From contig NZ_JMPJ01000067.1 in assembly GCF_000735345.1 (NCBI RefSeq), positions 55,312 through 119,311 of the forward strand: a stretch of DNA of 64,000 nt. The letters run 5' to 3'. Shown piece by piece: positions 46,825 to 57,781 of the stretch. The translations under genes and the position numbers were made by a program. Below the pieces are notes generated by a model. That model searched no databases. It was not told where the DNA came from and worked only from the letters and a program-made list of their open reading frames with translations. Within the stretch, counting starts at the first letter, position 1; the number at the start of each line of letters is the position of its first letter. Source of the DNA: Ewingella americana ATCC 33852. Its GTDB lineage: Bacteria > Pseudomonadota > Gammaproteobacteria > Enterobacterales > Enterobacteriaceae.

Positions 46825-47445
46825 TTAGTTTGCCTTAAGGATAACTAAATGGCGCTCTCCCTCGAGTTCAGGCACCTTCAATTTGACGATCTCTTCCAAC
46901 GTGACGCCATCAGGTAGAGAGTCTAGTTCATCATCGGGACGAACGCCTTTCAGCGCGTAAAAACGCCCCTGCCCTTTCGCTGGCAAGTGGTGACACCACG
47001 ACAGCATATCTTGCAGCGAGGCGAAGGCGCGGCTAATCACGCCGTCAAACGGCGGCTCAGGGATAAACTCTTCCACGCGGCTCTGTACCGGCTCGACGTT
47101 AGTCAGCCCCAGCTCGTGTTGCACCTGACGCAAGAAACGCACGCGCTTGCCGAGGCTGTCGAGCAGGGTGAAGTGAGAGTCTGGGCGAACAATAGCCAGC
47201 GGGATGCCCGGCAGGCCCGGTCCCGTGCCGACGTCAATAAAACGCGAGCCGGTCAGGTGCTTGTTCACCACGATGCTGTCCATGATATGGCGAACCAGCA
47301 TCTGCATTGGGTCACGAACCGAGGTCAGGTTGTAGGCCTTATTCCACTTGTGCAGCATGTTGACATAGGCCACTAACTGCTGTTTTTGCTGATCGGGTAA
47401 CGATAATCCAGCCGCAGCCAGCAGCGAGTCTAATTTCTTATGCAC
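46825..47445 (-). CDS. rsmG: 16S rRNA (guanine527-N7)-methyltransferase
   Basis: 206 residues (E. coli 207). SAM-binding motif [17 protein letters not shown], followed by [16 protein letters not shown] and SRAFASL; methylates G527 of 16S rRNA. I place the start at the GTG at 47445, which has AGAGGACC upstream and fits the family; the TTG six codons earlier lacks support. Lies 127 nt after mnmG; a hairpin GGCCGCC...GGCGGCC at 47530-47558 lies between. Confidence 0.95.
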   Translation of the reverse strand: MHKKLDSLLAAAGLSLPDQQKQQLVAYVNMLHKWNKAYNLTSVRDPMQMLVRHIMDSIVVNKHLTGSRFIDVGTGPGLPGIPLAIVRPDSHFTLLDSLGKRVRFLRQVQHELGLTNVEPVQSRVEEFIPEPPFDGVISRAFASLQDMLSWCHHLPAKGQGRFYALKGVRPDDELDSLPDGVTLEEIVKLKVPELEGERHLVILKAN

Positions 47446-47572
47446 AATGAGGTCCTCTGACAAAAGCTATGTCCGTTCGAATTGGGGAAGAATGATAAAA
47501 CAGCTGGTGAAGCGGGAAAAGCGAGATTTGGCCGCCAGAATGAAATCATCCGGCGGCCAGAACGAGAGGAAA

Positions 47573-49462
47573 TTAAGCGCTACGGCGCAGCAGACCCTGT
47601 TTTTTCAACCAGATAAGCAGAATCGAGATGGCCGCCGGTGTGATACCGGAAATACGGGTTGCCTGACCGATCGACGTCGGTTTGTGATCGTTAAGCTTGG
47701 CGATCACTTCGTTCGATAAGCCATTCACCTGACGATAATCGAGATCCAGTGGCAACAGGGTGTTCTCGTTGCGCTGCTGTTTTTCGATCTCATCTTGCTG
47801 GCGAGCGATATAGCCTTCGTATTTAACCTGAATTTCAACCTGCTCGGCAGCCTGAGCGTCCGGCACCGAAGGGCCAAACGGCGCGAGGCTGGTCAGCAGC
47901 TCGTAAGTCATCTCTGGGCGACGCAGCAACTCTTCGGCACTGGCTTCTTTCGACAGCGGCGCGGACAGATTCGCGTTAACCAGTTCAACTTGCTCAGACC
48001 GCGGATTCACCCAGATACCGCGCAGGCGCTGGCGTTCGAGCTCGATCATCTCTAGTTTCTGGTTGAAGCGTGCCCAGCGAGCATCGTCAACCAAGCCAAG
48101 TTCACGGCCTTTTTCAGTCAGGCGCAAATCAGCATTGTCTTCACGCAGCATCAGGCGATATTCAGCGCGCGAGGTAAACATGCGGTACGGCTCTTTGGTA
48201 CCCAAGGTGCAGAGGTCGTCGACCAACACGCCAAGGTAAGCCTGATCGCGACGCGGTGCCCAACCTTCTTGCTCGAAGGCGTAGCGCGCGGCGTTCATAC
48301 CTGCCAGCAAGCCCTGTGCGGCAGCTTCTTCGTAGCCGGTGGTGCCGTTGATCTGTCCGGCAAAGAACAGGCCCGGAATGAATTTGCTTTCCAGCGTCGG
48401 TTTCAAATCACGCGGATCGAAGAAATCGTATTCGATGGCATAGCCCGGACGCACGATAACGGCATTCTCCAGACCCTGCATGGAGCGGACGATCTGCATC
48501 TGCACGTCAAACGGCAGGCTGGTAGAGATACCGTTTGGATAGACTTCGTTGCTGGTCAGCCCTTCAGGCTCAAGGAAGATCTGATGGGAGTTACGATCGG
48601 CGAAGCGCATCACCTTGTCTTCGATCGACGGGCAGTAGCGCGGGCCGATCCCTTCGATGATCCCGGCGTACATTGGGCTGCGATCCAAATTATTGCGGAT
48701 CACATCATGGGTTTTCTCATTGGTGTAGGTCATGTAGCAAGGGATCTGGCGCGGATGCTGTGCCGCGTTGCCCATGAATGAGAAGACCGGAGCCGGGTTG
48801 TCACCGTGCTGAGGCGCTAATGCACTGAAGTCGATAGAGCGCGCGTCGATACGCGGAGGCGTACCGGTTTTAAGGCGATTTACCCGCAGAGGCAGTTCAC
48901 GCAGGCGCTGTGACAAGGAGATCGCTGGTGGATCACCGGCACGGCCGCCGCTGTAGTTCTCCAGACCGATATGGATTTTCCCATCAAGGAAAGTCCCCAC
49001 GGTCAAGACAACAGATTTGGCGCGGAATTTAAGCCCCATTTTGGTCACGGCGCCCACCACTGTGCCATTCTCAACAATCAAATCTTCAACAGACTGTTGG
49101 AAGATCATCAGGTTTGGCTGGTTTTCCAGTGCTGTACGAACCGCTTGGCGATACAAGACGCGGTCTGCCTGAGCACGTGTGGCTCGAACGGCCGGACCTT
49201 TACTCGCGTTTAGTATCCTAAACTGAATCCCCGCATGATCGATGGCCGTTGCCATCAAACCGCCCAGTGCGTCCACTTCTTTAACCAGATGTCCTTTCCC
49301 GATCCCACCAATCGCTGGGTTACACGACATTTGTCCTAGCGTGTCGATATTGTGGGTCAATAACAGGGTTTGACGTCCCATTCTGGCTGAAGCCATAGCG
49401 GCTTCGGTGCCTGCATGGCCACCACCGATGATGATGACGTCAAATTGTTCCGGATAAAACAT
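47573..49462 (-). CDS. mnmG: tRNA uridine 5-carboxymethylaminomethyl modification enzyme MnmG
   Basis: 629 residues, E. coli length. FAD site [16 protein letters not shown] at the N terminus, family signatures [11 protein letters not shown] and [17 protein letters not shown], and a C-terminal MnmE-binding helical domain. FAD- and folate-dependent partner of MnmE. Transcribed leftward away from oriC, as in E. coli where its transcription affects initiation. Confidence 0.98.
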   Translation of the reverse strand: MFYPEQFDVIIIGGGHAGTEAAMASARMGRQTLLLTHNIDTLGQMSCNPAIGGIGKGHLVKEVDALGGLMATAIDHAGIQFRILNASKGPAVRATRAQADRVLYRQAVRTALENQPNLMIFQQSVEDLIVENGTVVGAVTKMGLKFRAKSVVLTVGTFLDGKIHIGLENYSGGRAGDPPAISLSQRLRELPLRVNRLKTGTPPRIDARSIDFSALAPQHGDNPAPVFSFMGNAAQHPRQIPCYMTYTNEKTHDVIRNNLDRSPMYAGIIEGIGPRYCPSIEDKVMRFADRNSHQIFLEPEGLTSNEVYPNGISTSLPFDVQMQIVRSMQGLENAVIVRPGYAIEYDFFDPRDLKPTLESKFIPGLFFAGQINGTTGYEEAAAQGLLAGMNAARYAFEQEGWAPRRDQAYLGVLVDDLCTLGTKEPYRMFTSRAEYRLMLREDNADLRLTEKGRELGLVDDARWARFNQKLEMIELERQRLRGIWVNPRSEQVELVNANLSAPLSKEASAEELLRRPEMTYELLTSLAPFGPSVPDAQAAEQVEIQVKYEGYIARQQDEIEKQQRNENTLLPLDLDYRQVNGLSNEVIAKLNDHKPTSIGQATRISGITPAAISILLIWLKKQGLLRRSA

Positions 49463-49554
49463 GGTACTGCACCTCGGAGTTCATGCGATGAAAGGGTGTG
49501 TGGTGTTGGGAGGAGGGATTCTACTCAAGTTTTGAGGTTCCACAAGTCCCGGGG

Positions 49555-49826
49555 GATCGTCACTAATTAAAAGAAGATCTTTTTTATTTAAAGATCTCTT
49601 ATTAATACTTCTATTAGGATCACGATCCTCTGTGCATAAGTCTTTATTGTCGAATAAGATCAACAAGCTAAGCACGATCGAATGCTGTGAATGATCGGTG
49701 ATCCTGTTCAGTATAAGCTGGGATCAGAATAGAGAGTTATGCACAGCATGAAATGCGACCTAAGGTTGTTAGAGGGATAACTACCGGTTTTACCCTGCTT
49801 TACAGCCTAGTTATCCACATCTGATC
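49555..49826. other. Replication origin oriC
   Basis: 272-bp region between mnmG and mioC. The AT-rich unwinding element at 49555-49620 has 13-mer-like repeats starting GATCT (AAGATCTTTTTTATTTAAAG). DnaA boxes: R1 TGTGCATAA 49631-49639, R2 TTATGCACA 49737-49745, R4 TTATCCACA 49811-49819; the R3 place (AGGGATAACTACCGG) is degenerate. Eleven GATC sites: 49555, 49576, 49593, 49618, 49624, 49658, 49676, 49693, 49700, 49722, 49823. The stretches GTGAATGATCGGTGATCCTG and GTATAAGCTGGGATCAGAAT match the E. coli origin. Confidence 0.96.
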
Positions 49827-49841
49827 GCTGAATATTTACAC

Positions 49842-50285
49842 TTATTTGAGCAAATTAATCCAATTGATCACCCAAATCTCAGCGGGATCTTCAGGAATTT
49901 CATGTTGGGTCACATCGATTTCCATGCGATCGCCAATTCTTTTTGCGCCCAAAGCAGTCAGTTTTTGATCCAATGATCGGATCGCGCCACAGAAAGTGTC
50001 GTATTCACTGCTGCCAAGACCCAATGCCCCGAACTGTACTTTAGACAGATCCGGCTGCTGTTCTTCAAGCTGTTCCAGGAAAGGCTGAAGGTTGTCAGGA
50101 AGTTCACCTGCACCATGTGTTGAACACACCACCAGCCAAATACCTTCGGCCGGGACTTCATACAGCTCTGGACCATGCAATGTCTGAGTACTAAAACCGG
50201 CTTCTTCCAGCTTTTCTGCAACATGTTCCGCTACATATTCGGCACTGCCAAGCGTACTGCCACTGATCAGGGTAATGGTAGACAT
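49842..50285 (-). CDS. mioC: Flavodoxin-like protein MioC
   Basis: 147 codons (E. coli MioC 147 residues). FMN site ITLISGSTLGSAEYVAEHV and SSTHGAGELPDN, then GLGSSEYDTFCGAI. Flavoprotein linked to biotin synthesis in vitro. The frame opens ten codons earlier but ATG at 50285 matches the family start. Transcribed toward oriC, which begins 15 nt after its stop. Confidence 0.95.
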   Translation of the reverse strand: MSTITLISGSTLGSAEYVAEHVAEKLEEAGFSTQTLHGPELYEVPAEGIWLVVCSTHGAGELPDNLQPFLEQLEEQQPDLSKVQFGALGLGSSEYDTFCGAIRSLDQKLTALGAKRIGDRMEIDVTQHEIPEDPAEIWVINWINLLK

Positions 50286-50344
50286 AATGCTCTCACCTGA
50301 TAAAAGAAACGACATTGTACGCTGTGAATCAGCTGGGATCTACC

Positions 50345-50353
50345 TGTGGATAA
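50345..50353 (-). promoter_or_regulatory. DnaA box in the mioC promoter
   Basis: TGTGGATAA (TTATCCACA on the other strand), a perfect consensus box 60 bp upstream of mioC. In E. coli the mioC promoter is repressed by DnaA through boxes at this position. Confidence 0.8.
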
Positions 50354-50374
50354 TAGGGGTATATAAATTAGGTC

Positions 50375-50836
50375 TTATGGCTTGATGGTGCGCATAATGG
50401 GGTTCTGCAAGGAGATCAGTGTCTCCGTTGACTGAATCTCATCAATGGTCTGGATCTTGTTGATAAGTACGTGTTGCAGAGAATCAATCGAGCGGCACAT
50501 GATCTTTATAAAGATGCTGTAGTGGCCGGTGGTGTAATAGGCTTCAACCACCTCTTCGATGCTTTCGAGCTTGGTCAGCGCTGAAGGGTAGTCTTTGGCG
50601 CTCTTGAGGATAATGCCGATAAAGCAGCAGACGTCGTACCCCAGCTGCTTAGGGCTGACGGTAATATTGGCGCCAGTGATGATCCCCGCCTGTTTCATCT
50701 TCTCGACGCGCACGTGAATGGTGCCGGGGCTGACGGCGAAAACTTTCGCCAGTTCGGCATAGGCGGTGCGTGCATTGACCATCAGGGCGTTAAGAATGGC
50801 GCGATCGAGATTATCGATCTGATAAATTTCGGTCAT
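50375..50836 (-). CDS. asnC: Lrp/AsnC-family regulator AsnC
   Basis: 153 residues (E. coli 152). N-terminal HTH (IDNLDRAILNALMVNARTAYAELAKVFAVSPGTIHVRVEKM) and C-terminal RAM domain (GYDVCCFIGIILKSAKDYPSAL, IQTIDEIQSTETLISLQNP). Activates asnA when asparagine is low and is affected by it. ATG at 50836 follows GAGAGGAAAAAA; the open frame upstream is not the start. Divergent from asnA with 154 bp between. Confidence 0.96.
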   Translation of the reverse strand: MTEIYQIDNLDRAILNALMVNARTAYAELAKVFAVSPGTIHVRVEKMKQAGIITGANITVSPKQLGYDVCCFIGIILKSAKDYPSALTKLESIEEVVEAYYTTGHYSIFIKIMCRSIDSLQHVLINKIQTIDEIQSTETLISLQNPIMRTIKP

Positions 50837-50990
50837 TTTTTTCCTCTCATATTCTCGTATTAACAATTTATGCTGCCTAAAAATGAGGGATTAAAAGCCT
50901 TAAGGCAATATTTATTGTTGGATATTGAATCTATCTCTTACTTTGTTGCTTAATCAGTTGTATTGAAGACAAGGGAATGAGAAAACAACA

Positions 50991-51983
50991 ATGAAAACTA
51001 AATTTATCGAGAAACAGCGTCAAATCAGCTTTGTGAAAGCCACCTTCTCCCAGCAGCTGGAAAAACAGCTGGGCCTGATTGAAGTGCAGGCACCTTTATT
51101 AAGCCAACTGGGCGACGGCACGCAGGACAACCTCTCCGGCAGCGAGAAGGCGGTTCAGGTGCATGTGAAATCCTTGCCAGACTCGACCTTTGAAGTGGTT
51201 CACTCTCTGGCGAAGTGGAAGCGCAAAACCCTCGGCCAGCACGACTTCAGCGCGGGCGAAGGGCTGTATACCCACATGAAGGCGCTACGCCCAGATGAAG
51301 ATCGTCTGTCGCCGGTACACTCGGTCTGTGTCGATCAGTGGGATTGGGAACAGGTGATGGGAGATGGCGAACGATCCCCGGCTTTCCTCAAAGCCACGGT
51401 GCGTAAGATCTACGCCGGTATAAAGGAAACAGAAGCGGCGGTGAGCCGTGAGTTCAGCCTGACGCCGTTCTTGCCGGAGGAGATCCACTTTGTTCACAGC
51501 GAAACCCTGCTTCAGCGCTTCCCTGAGCTGGATGCCAAGCAGCGCGAGCGCGCCATCGCCAAAGAGCTGGGCGCGGTGTTCCTGATGGGCATTGGCGGCA
51601 AATTGTCTCACGGTAAATATCATGACGTTCGCGCGCCGGACTACGACGACTGGAGCAGCGCGGGCGAAGCCGGGCTGTCTGGCCTCAACGGCGATATTCT
51701 GGTGTGGAATCCGGTATTGGAAGATGCCATTGAGCTTTCATCCATGGGCATTCGCGTTGACGCGGCAACCCTGAAGCACCAGCTGGCGCTGACGGATGAC
51801 GAAGCTCGTTTGCAGCTCGACTGGCATCAGGCGCTGCTGCGCGGTGAAATGCCACAGACCATCGGCGGCGGCATTGGTCAGTCTCGTTTGGTGATGCTGT
51901 TGCTGCAAAAGCCGCATATCGCGCAGGTGCAGTGCGGCGTTTGGTCGCCACTGCTGCACGATAGCGTTGAAGGTGTGCTCTAA
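50991..51983 (+). CDS. asnA: Aspartate-ammonia ligase (asparagine synthetase A)
   Basis: 330 residues, same as E. coli. Class II tRNA-synthetase-like fold; begins [40 protein letters not shown] and has SSMGIRVDA and [15 protein letters not shown] near the active site. Makes asparagine from aspartate, ammonia and ATP. Expected to be under AsnC control. Ends 9 nt before the converging viaA; no terminator visible between. Confidence 0.97.
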   Translation: MKTKFIEKQRQISFVKATFSQQLEKQLGLIEVQAPLLSQLGDGTQDNLSGSEKAVQVHVKSLPDSTFEVVHSLAKWKRKTLGQHDFSAGEGLYTHMKALRPDEDRLSPVHSVCVDQWDWEQVMGDGERSPAFLKATVRKIYAGIKETEAAVSREFSLTPFLPEEIHFVHSETLLQRFPELDAKQRERAIAKELGAVFLMGIGGKLSHGKYHDVRAPDYDDWSSAGEAGLSGLNGDILVWNPVLEDAIELSSMGIRVDAATLKHQLALTDDEARLQLDWHQALLRGEMPQTIGGGIGQSRLVMLLLQKPHIAQVQCGVWSPLLHDSVEGVL

Positions 51984-51992
51984 AAGCGCGAG

Positions 51993-53462
51993 TTAATCCC
52001 GCTGCCAGCGGCGCTGGACGCGGCTTTTCATCCCGGTATCAAAGCGCCAAATGTGGTCGAAGATGCGCATGATGCCGGGCTTGCCGTATTGCGACATCGC
52101 CAGAGCATGAAAACGGTGATGTTTATCCTGCTGCAAATGCTTCACTCTCTTCTTAACTTCTTCTGGCAGCCGTTGGGCGATGAAATCCGAGATGATCACC
52201 GCGTCGGCGTCGTGCCACTCTGGCGATGACAGCTTATCTAGAGTAGCAGTCAGACAGGCAGCCAAATCGGTGCCGCCCCTGAAATGCTGGCCGAGAAAGC
52301 GCAAAGCCTGATCCAGCCCGTTAGAAGAGGTCAATTCGTAATGAATCACCTGACTGGCGAACAGCATAATGTAGCAGCGGCGGTTGTCGGCCAGCGCGAT
52401 CCGCAGCAGTGCCAGACAGAACGCCTTGGCGCACTGCTCATTAAAGCCGCCCATTGACCCCGACGTATCCACGCAGATGACAAAAGGCCCGCGCGGCTGA
52501 GGCTCTTGCTGCTGGTGCACCACCGGGCGTTTCACCACTTTTTCGCGCCACACGTCCCCTTGCAGCCGGTAGGTCATCAGGCGCTTTTCCAGCAAGCGCC
52601 GGTAAAACTCATATTCCAGCTCGGGAATACCTAAAGTCCCCAGCTCGGTAGGCATCAGTCGCAAAATATCGTCGCTTTGATGAATGCCATTCACCTCTTC
52701 GGGCACCGTCGCGGGCTCACGCACCATCAGCCGATGTTCTTCCATCTTGGCGTCTTCATGCGGGCTGGTTTTGGCTTTCTGGCTGCGACCCAGCTGCTCG
52801 GCGAGCCTCTGTAGCTCAGGCTGCTGCTGCAAAAAAGCGCCGTAGCGCGACAGCGACTGCACTTCGCCACGCTGCCGCTGGCCCTTGCTCATATCCCACA
52901 GGCGTCCGGCGGCGGCATCGTTCTCTGCTAATAAAGGAGAGAGTTCGCCGCTGAGTTCCAGCCGCTGCTGTAGCTCTTCCTGCAACTGCTCCTGTTCCTG
53001 CTCAAGCAGCTGATGATGAACGGTCACCGTCTGGAAAGTGAGATTTAACCGCCAGCGCTGGAGAAATAGCGTTTGGAAGCTATTGCCGGTTTTCGGGCCG
53101 CGCGTCTCCTCGGCGTTTTGCTGCAACGAACGCGCCTCGGTAATAAAAGGAGAGTTTAGCGACTCAAGCTGTTCAATCAGCGTAGGCAGCTCGGCCTGAA
53201 AGGTGGCGGCGTCAATCTGCTGGCAGTGCTGATAAAGGTAGAACTCTTTGGCGAGGTCCGGCGGCACCGGCGTATCGTGGATACGCTGGCGCAGTCTGAA
53301 CTTCCATTCGGGCAAGTCTTTGGTCAGCGCGCGCTTCAGGCGTGGGAATTTTTCGAAGAAAATCGCCAGCTGCGGCGTGACCAGCAGGCCGATGATCAGC
53401 TCTTCGATCAGCTCACCTTCGCTGATCGACAATAAGAGATCGAGGGATTCCAGACTGAGCAT
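51993..53462 (-). CDS. viaA: VWA-domain protein ViaA, partner of RavA
   Basis: 489 residues (E. coli 483). Helical N-terminal half, then a von Willebrand A domain with the MIDAS motif [13 protein letters not shown] near residue 330 and [11 protein letters not shown]. With RavA it acts on respiratory complexes (fumarate reductase, Nuo) and iron-sulfur or aminoglycoside-related stress in E. coli. Start 3 nt after the ravA stop. Confidence 0.95.
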   Translation of the reverse strand: MLSLESLDLLLSISEGELIEELIIGLLVTPQLAIFFEKFPRLKRALTKDLPEWKFRLRQRIHDTPVPPDLAKEFYLYQHCQQIDAATFQAELPTLIEQLESLNSPFITEARSLQQNAEETRGPKTGNSFQTLFLQRWRLNLTFQTVTVHHQLLEQEQEQLQEELQQRLELSGELSPLLAENDAAAGRLWDMSKGQRQRGEVQSLSRYGAFLQQQPELQRLAEQLGRSQKAKTSPHEDAKMEEHRLMVREPATVPEEVNGIHQSDDILRLMPTELGTLGIPELEYEFYRRLLEKRLMTYRLQGDVWREKVVKRPVVHQQQEPQPRGPFVICVDTSGSMGGFNEQCAKAFCLALLRIALADNRRCYIMLFASQVIHYELTSSNGLDQALRFLGQHFRGGTDLAACLTATLDKLSSPEWHDADAVIISDFIAQRLPEEVKKRVKHLQQDKHHRFHALAMSQYGKPGIMRIFDHIWRFDTGMKSRVQRRWQRD

Positions 53463-53465
53463 GGA

Positions 53466-54974
53466 TCAGTGTCCGCTGAACAAGTCTTGCTGGTGGCGGA
53501 GTTGCTCCGACACCGCCAGCATGCTGGCTTCAATCTTCGCGGCCCACTCGGCGGCGACAAACAGACAGTTTTGATGCTGGCTGAACTCGTGGCGCTGCTG
53601 GTTAAATTTGGCATTCAGCCCTTCCAGCGTGCTTTTCATCTCATCGGGGACGGCAATCTGCTCTTTACCCGGCAAGGTCAGTGGCGTCGACTGGCGGCTG
53701 ATATCCAGCACCAGCAGTTGCAGCTTGTCATCCACCTCCGCCTCAATGTTCTGCGCGAAGCCCATGCCGTTAAGCTTCACCTTCAGAACCCCTCCTTTAT
53801 TAAGCCACTCGTCGAGCACGCTTCTTTCCACCAGCAGGTGAGAAACCTGAATATCGTGCAGATGAAGCGGGGTTTGCAGCAGCAGGGTCAGGCTAGTGGC
53901 CGAAAGCGTGTCCGGCAGGGTGTATTGCGGCTTGCGGCTGAAAATACCCGCCTTTTTGAGCACTTTGATCGACTGTCTGGAGCTTTGTTGCTGCTGATAC
54001 TGCATCCATTCCTGATTCAGCTGGCGCAGCTTCATTAATAGCGTCTGCTGCTGGTAAGCCTGTTCGGTGATCATCTGCTCGATTTGGGTTTGCAGCAGGT
54101 GATAAGTGTTCAGGTCGTGCCACAGGCAATCTTTCAGCAAAATCAGGTCGATAGGCGTGATGGCTTGACGGCCGCTGAAGAAGGCGCAGGCTTGCAGCAG
54201 GCGCAGGGCTTTCTTCCAGCGGCGGTCCGAGACATAAGGCGCGGTGTCCAGCGCGTCCAGACGCTGGCGCAGCTGGAAAATCAGCTCGAAGCAGGATTCC
54301 GGCAAGGTCACCTTGTCTATTTCAGGCTGCCACTGCTGATACTCTTCATCGCTAATGCTCAAGGCTTCCGGCACCAGATTGGCGCTTTCGTTTGGTCGGG
54401 AAGTCAGCAAAGAGCGGAAATTCTGCTTATCCTGCACCTTGTCCAGCCATAGGCGGATCAGCATACGGTCATAGAGTGCTTCAAGACTGCCGTCGGCCTC
54501 GGGCAGTTCATTGGAGGCGCTGACCAGCAGGCGCATCGGGATGGCATCCTCGCGCTCGCCGTTACGAAAGCGCCGCTCGTTAATGGCGGTCAGCAAGGTA
54601 TTGAGGATAGCCGGGCCGGCTTTCCAAATCTCATCCAGAAAAACAATCTCCGCCTCGGGTAAATAGCCGGAAGTCAGGCGCAGATAGCGACCTTCGTCTT
54701 TCAATGCTTGAATCGACAGCGGGCCAAAAACTTCTTCGGGAGTGGAGAAACGCGTCATCAGGTATTCAAAAGCGCGGGCGTGGCGGAAGGCAAACTTAAG
54801 GCGGCGGGCAATCAGGCTTTTAGCGATGCCGGGCGGCCCGAGCAGAAACACGCTTTCGCCGCACAGCGCGGCCAGCAGGCACAACCGGATGGCTTCCTGA
54901 CGCTCGTACAATCCGTGTTCTAAAGCATTGGCAAGACGGGCAATCCGTTCTGCAAGTAAAGGAGAATGCGCCAT
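53466..54974 (-). CDS. ravA: MoxR-family AAA+ ATPase RavA
   Basis: 502 residues (E. coli 498). Walker [16 protein letters not shown] near residue 44, Walker [21 protein letters not shown], sensor 1 [14 protein letters not shown], and a C-terminal extension with the LARA domain. Hexameric; binds the inducible lysine decarboxylase in E. coli. ATG preceded by GGAAGATCCAGT. Confidence 0.95.
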   Translation of the reverse strand: MAHSPLLAERIARLANALEHGLYERQEAIRLCLLAALCGESVFLLGPPGIAKSLIARRLKFAFRHARAFEYLMTRFSTPEEVFGPLSIQALKDEGRYLRLTSGYLPEAEIVFLDEIWKAGPAILNTLLTAINERRFRNGEREDAIPMRLLVSASNELPEADGSLEALYDRMLIRLWLDKVQDKQNFRSLLTSRPNESANLVPEALSISDEEYQQWQPEIDKVTLPESCFELIFQLRQRLDALDTAPYVSDRRWKKALRLLQACAFFSGRQAITPIDLILLKDCLWHDLNTYHLLQTQIEQMITEQAYQQQTLLMKLRQLNQEWMQYQQQQSSRQSIKVLKKAGIFSRKPQYTLPDTLSATSLTLLLQTPLHLHDIQVSHLLVERSVLDEWLNKGGVLKVKLNGMGFAQNIEAEVDDKLQLLVLDISRQSTPLTLPGKEQIAVPDEMKSTLEGLNAKFNQQRHEFSQHQNCLFVAAEWAAKIEASMLAVSEQLRHQQDLFSGH

Positions 54975-55275
54975 ACTGGATCTTCCGGTTTCCGTGAGTA
55001 AATGAGATCAGTGAAATTACTGGGCTGTGAATGATAATAAACCATGGCCTATTTTTATTGATATAGCTTACGGATATAGATTGTTGATTACACAAATCTT
55101 TCTATTATAGATACTGTGGGTTTATCTGCCTTAATCGCCAATACCTTGTTTATATAGGGGTAGGCAATTGGATTTATTCGTGCATACTGTGCGCCGTTTA
55201 GTGGGCATTCAGCCCTGAGCGCATCTTTCGCTTACGGAATTCTTTGCATAAAAGAGCAGCAAAAAGAAACCAATT
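54975..55275. promoter_or_regulatory. Divergent promoter region of ravA and kup
   Basis: 301-bp intergenic region, AT-rich at 55015-55170. Holds promoters for two divergent genes; no specific operator, repeat or RNA gene was identified. Confidence 0.4.
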
Positions 55276-57144
55276 ATGAGCACAGAACATAAACGGTCAC
55301 TCCCCGCAGTAACCCTGGCCGCCATTGGTGTGGTTTATGGTGACATTGGCACCAGCCCTCTCTACACCTTGAGAGAGTGTTTTTCAGGCCACTACGGCTT
55401 TAACGTTGAACCCAGCGTTGTCTTTGGTTTTCTTTCCCTGATTTTCTGGATGCTTATCCTCATTGTCTCGCTGAAATACCTCACTTACGTGATGCGCGCA
55501 GACAACGCCGGTGAAGGCGGGATCTTGACCCTCATGTCCCTCGCGGGCCGTAACACCTCGGCACGAACCACGGCGATATTGGTCATTCTCGGGCTTATCG
55601 GTGGCAGCTTCTTCTATGGCGAAGTGGTGATCACCCCGGCGATTTCGGTCCTATCCGCGATGGAAGGCTTAGAGATTGCCGCCCCGTCGCTCGACCCTTA
55701 CATCGTCCCGCTCTCCATTACCGTCCTGACCTTGCTGTTCATCATCCAGAAGCACGGCACCGGCATTGTCGGCAAGCTGTTTGCCCCGGTGATGCTATTG
55801 TGGTTCCTGACGCTGGCGGTGCTGGGTATTAACAGTATTGCTCAAAACCCTGAAGTGCTACAGGCCATGAACCCGATGTGGGCGGTGAACTTCTTTATTG
55901 AGCATAAATCCTTCTCCTTCCTGGCGCTCGGCGCGGTGGTGCTGTCCATCACCGGTGTTGAAGCGCTGTATGCCGATATGGGCCACTTCGGCAAATTCCC
56001 TATCCGTCTGGCGTGGTTCACCGTGGTGTTGCCTTCGCTGGTGCTGAACTACTTCGGCCAAGGCGCTCTGCTGCTCAAGAACCCGGAAGCGATTAAAAAC
56101 CCGTTCTTCCTACTGGCACCTGACTGGGCGCTGATCCCACTGCTGATTCTGGCGACCCTTGCCACCATTATCGCCTCGCAGGCGGTGATCTCCGGCGTGT
56201 TCTCCCTGACTCGTCAGGCCGTCCGCTTGGGCTATCTGCCGCCAATGCGCATCATCCACACCTCCGAGATGGAAGCCGGGCAGATTTACATCCCCGCCAT
56301 TAACTGGACGCTCTATTTCGCGGTGGTTATTGTTATCGCCAGCTTTGAGCACTCCAGCAATCTGGCCGCCGCCTATGGTATTGCGGTGACCGGCACCATG
56401 GTGCTGACCACCATTCTCTCCTGCACCGTGGCGCTGAAAAACTGGCACTGGAAAGCCTTCTTGGTCGGCATCCTGCTGGTGGTTCTGCTGTTTATCGACG
56501 TGCCGATGTTCGCGGCGAACGCCACCAAGCTGTTCTCCGGCGGCTGGCTGCCTCTGACACTCGGCCTTTGCATGTTCATCGTGATGACCACGTGGAAAAG
56601 CGAGCGTTTCCGCCTTATGCGCCGGATGCACGAGCACGGCAACTCGCTGGAAGCGATGATCGCCTCGCTGGAGAAATCGCCGCCGGTGCGCGTGCCGGGC
56701 ACGGCGGTTTATATGTCCCGCGCTATTAATGTCATTCCGTTCGCCCTGCTGCACAACCTCAAGCATAACAAAGTGCTGCACGAGCGCGTGGTGCTGCTGA
56801 CGCTGCGCACTGAAGACGCGCCTTACGTTCACAACGTGCGCCGGGTGACTATCGAGCAGCTCTCGCCAACCTTCTGGCGCGTGGTGGCAAGCTACGGCTT
56901 TAAAGAGACGCCAAACGTTGAGGAAGTGTTCCACCGCTGTGGGCTGGAAGGTCTGCCGTGCCGCATGATGGAAACTTCATTCTTTATGTCCCACGAGTCG
57001 CTTATCCTCACCAAGCGGCCTTGGTATCTCTACTTCCGCGGCAAGCTGTTTATGGCCCTCAGCCGTAACGCGCTGCGCGCACCGGACCAGTTCGAGATCC
57101 CGCCTAACCGCGTTATCGAGCTAGGGACGCAGGTCGAGATATAA
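55276..57144 (+). CDS. kup: Low-affinity potassium transporter Kup
   Basis: 622 residues, the E. coli length. KUP/HAK family inner-membrane K+:H+ symporter; signature [19 protein letters not shown] at residues 18-36, 12 membrane helices to about residue 445, then a cytoplasmic C-terminal domain. [22 protein letters not shown] is the family's second conserved stretch. Confidence 0.97.
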   Translation: MSTEHKRSLPAVTLAAIGVVYGDIGTSPLYTLRECFSGHYGFNVEPSVVFGFLSLIFWMLILIVSLKYLTYVMRADNAGEGGILTLMSLAGRNTSARTTAILVILGLIGGSFFYGEVVITPAISVLSAMEGLEIAAPSLDPYIVPLSITVLTLLFIIQKHGTGIVGKLFAPVMLLWFLTLAVLGINSIAQNPEVLQAMNPMWAVNFFIEHKSFSFLALGAVVLSITGVEALYADMGHFGKFPIRLAWFTVVLPSLVLNYFGQGALLLKNPEAIKNPFFLLAPDWALIPLLILATLATIIASQAVISGVFSLTRQAVRLGYLPPMRIIHTSEMEAGQIYIPAINWTLYFAVVIVIASFEHSSNLAAAYGIAVTGTMVLTTILSCTVALKNWHWKAFLVGILLVVLLFIDVPMFAANATKLFSGGWLPLTLGLCMFIVMTTWKSERFRLMRRMHEHGNSLEAMIASLEKSPPVRVPGTAVYMSRAINVIPFALLHNLKHNKVLHERVVLLTLRTEDAPYVHNVRRVTIEQLSPTFWRVVASYGFKETPNVEEVFHRCGLEGLPCRMMETSFFMSHESLILTKRPWYLYFRGKLFMALSRNALRAPDQFEIPPNRVIELGTQVEI

Positions 57145-57160
57145 TTCATCGGCTATTAAC

Positions 57161-57195
57161 AAAGGGCACTTTCGAGTGCCCTTTGGCTTTTCTAA
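57161..57195 (+). terminator. Terminator of kup
   Basis: AAAGGGCACT-ttcg-AGTGCCCTTT, perfect 10-bp stem with a TTCG loop, followed by GGCTTTTCT. Confidence 0.88.
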
Positions 57196-57246
57196 AAGCC
57201 GTGAAAAGTCATTAACTCAAATTTATCGCGGCTTTCTAAACGGGGT

Positions 57247-57341
57247 AGCGAAACGTTTCGACAGCGATCACAATTTCATCACAAGGCGATTGCCAGTTTT
57301 TAGCATAGTCATAAACTCAGCAGTGAGCGAAACGTTTCGCT
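57247..57341 (+). promoter_or_regulatory. rbs promoter with two RbsR operators
   Basis: Promoter TTGCCA (57290-57295), 16-nt spacer, TAAACT (57312-57317). Operator 2, AGCGAAACGTTTCGCT at 57326-57341, is a perfect palindrome at the expected start of transcription, as in E. coli. Operator 1, AGCGAAACGTTTCGAC at 57247-57262, is nearly identical and upstream of -35. Centres are 79 bp apart. A possible CRP half site TTGTGATG lies between them. Confidence 0.85.
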
Positions 57342-57354
57342 GTCGGAGTTCACA

Positions 57355-57774
57355 ATGAAGAAATCACCGCTTTTAAATGCCGAAATCTCCCATGTCATTG
57401 CCAGGTTAGGTCATACCGATCAGCTGGTTATTGCCGATGCCGGTTTACCGGTACCCGCATCTTCCCAACGCATCGATCTGGCGCTAACTGCCGGTGTTCC
57501 TACTTTCTTGCAAGTTTTCAAGGTAGTGACTCATGAGATGCAGGTCGAGCGCGCGATTCTCGCCGAGGAGATCGTCGACAAAAACCCTCAACTCCATGAA
57601 GCGTTACTCGCGCAGTTGAAACAGCTTGAGCAACACCAGGGAAACACTATCAGCCTTGAGTACATCAGCCATGAGTCATTCAAGGTGCAAACCGAACAAA
57701 GCCGGGCCGTGGTCCGTAGCGGGGAATGTTCGCCGTACGCGAACGTTATTCTTTGTGCTGGCGTAACCTTCTGA
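57355..57774 (+). CDS. rbsD: D-ribose pyranase
   Basis: 139 residues, E. coli length. Interconverts beta-pyranose and beta-furanose ribose so that RbsK can use it. Conserved catalytic histidine in [22 protein letters not shown] and the C-terminal [13 protein letters not shown]. First gene of the operon, 14 nt after operator 2. Confidence 0.97.
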   Translation: MKKSPLLNAEISHVIARLGHTDQLVIADAGLPVPASSQRIDLALTAGVPTFLQVFKVVTHEMQVERAILAEEIVDKNPQLHEALLAQLKQLEQHQGNTISLEYISHESFKVQTEQSRAVVRSGECSPYANVILCAGVTF

Positions 57775-57781
57775 GGCCTTT

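Noticed and set aside
56110-56934. Long open frame antisense to kup (about 274 codons)
   Set aside because: Arg/His/Gln-rich composition typical of the reverse of a membrane-protein gene; no ribosome site or family resemblance.
57262-57283. CRP site in the rbs promoter
   Set aside because: Sequence has two TCACA in the same direction (ATCACAATTTCATCACAA), not the inverted TGTGA-N6-TCACA form, so it is only noted as a possible half site.
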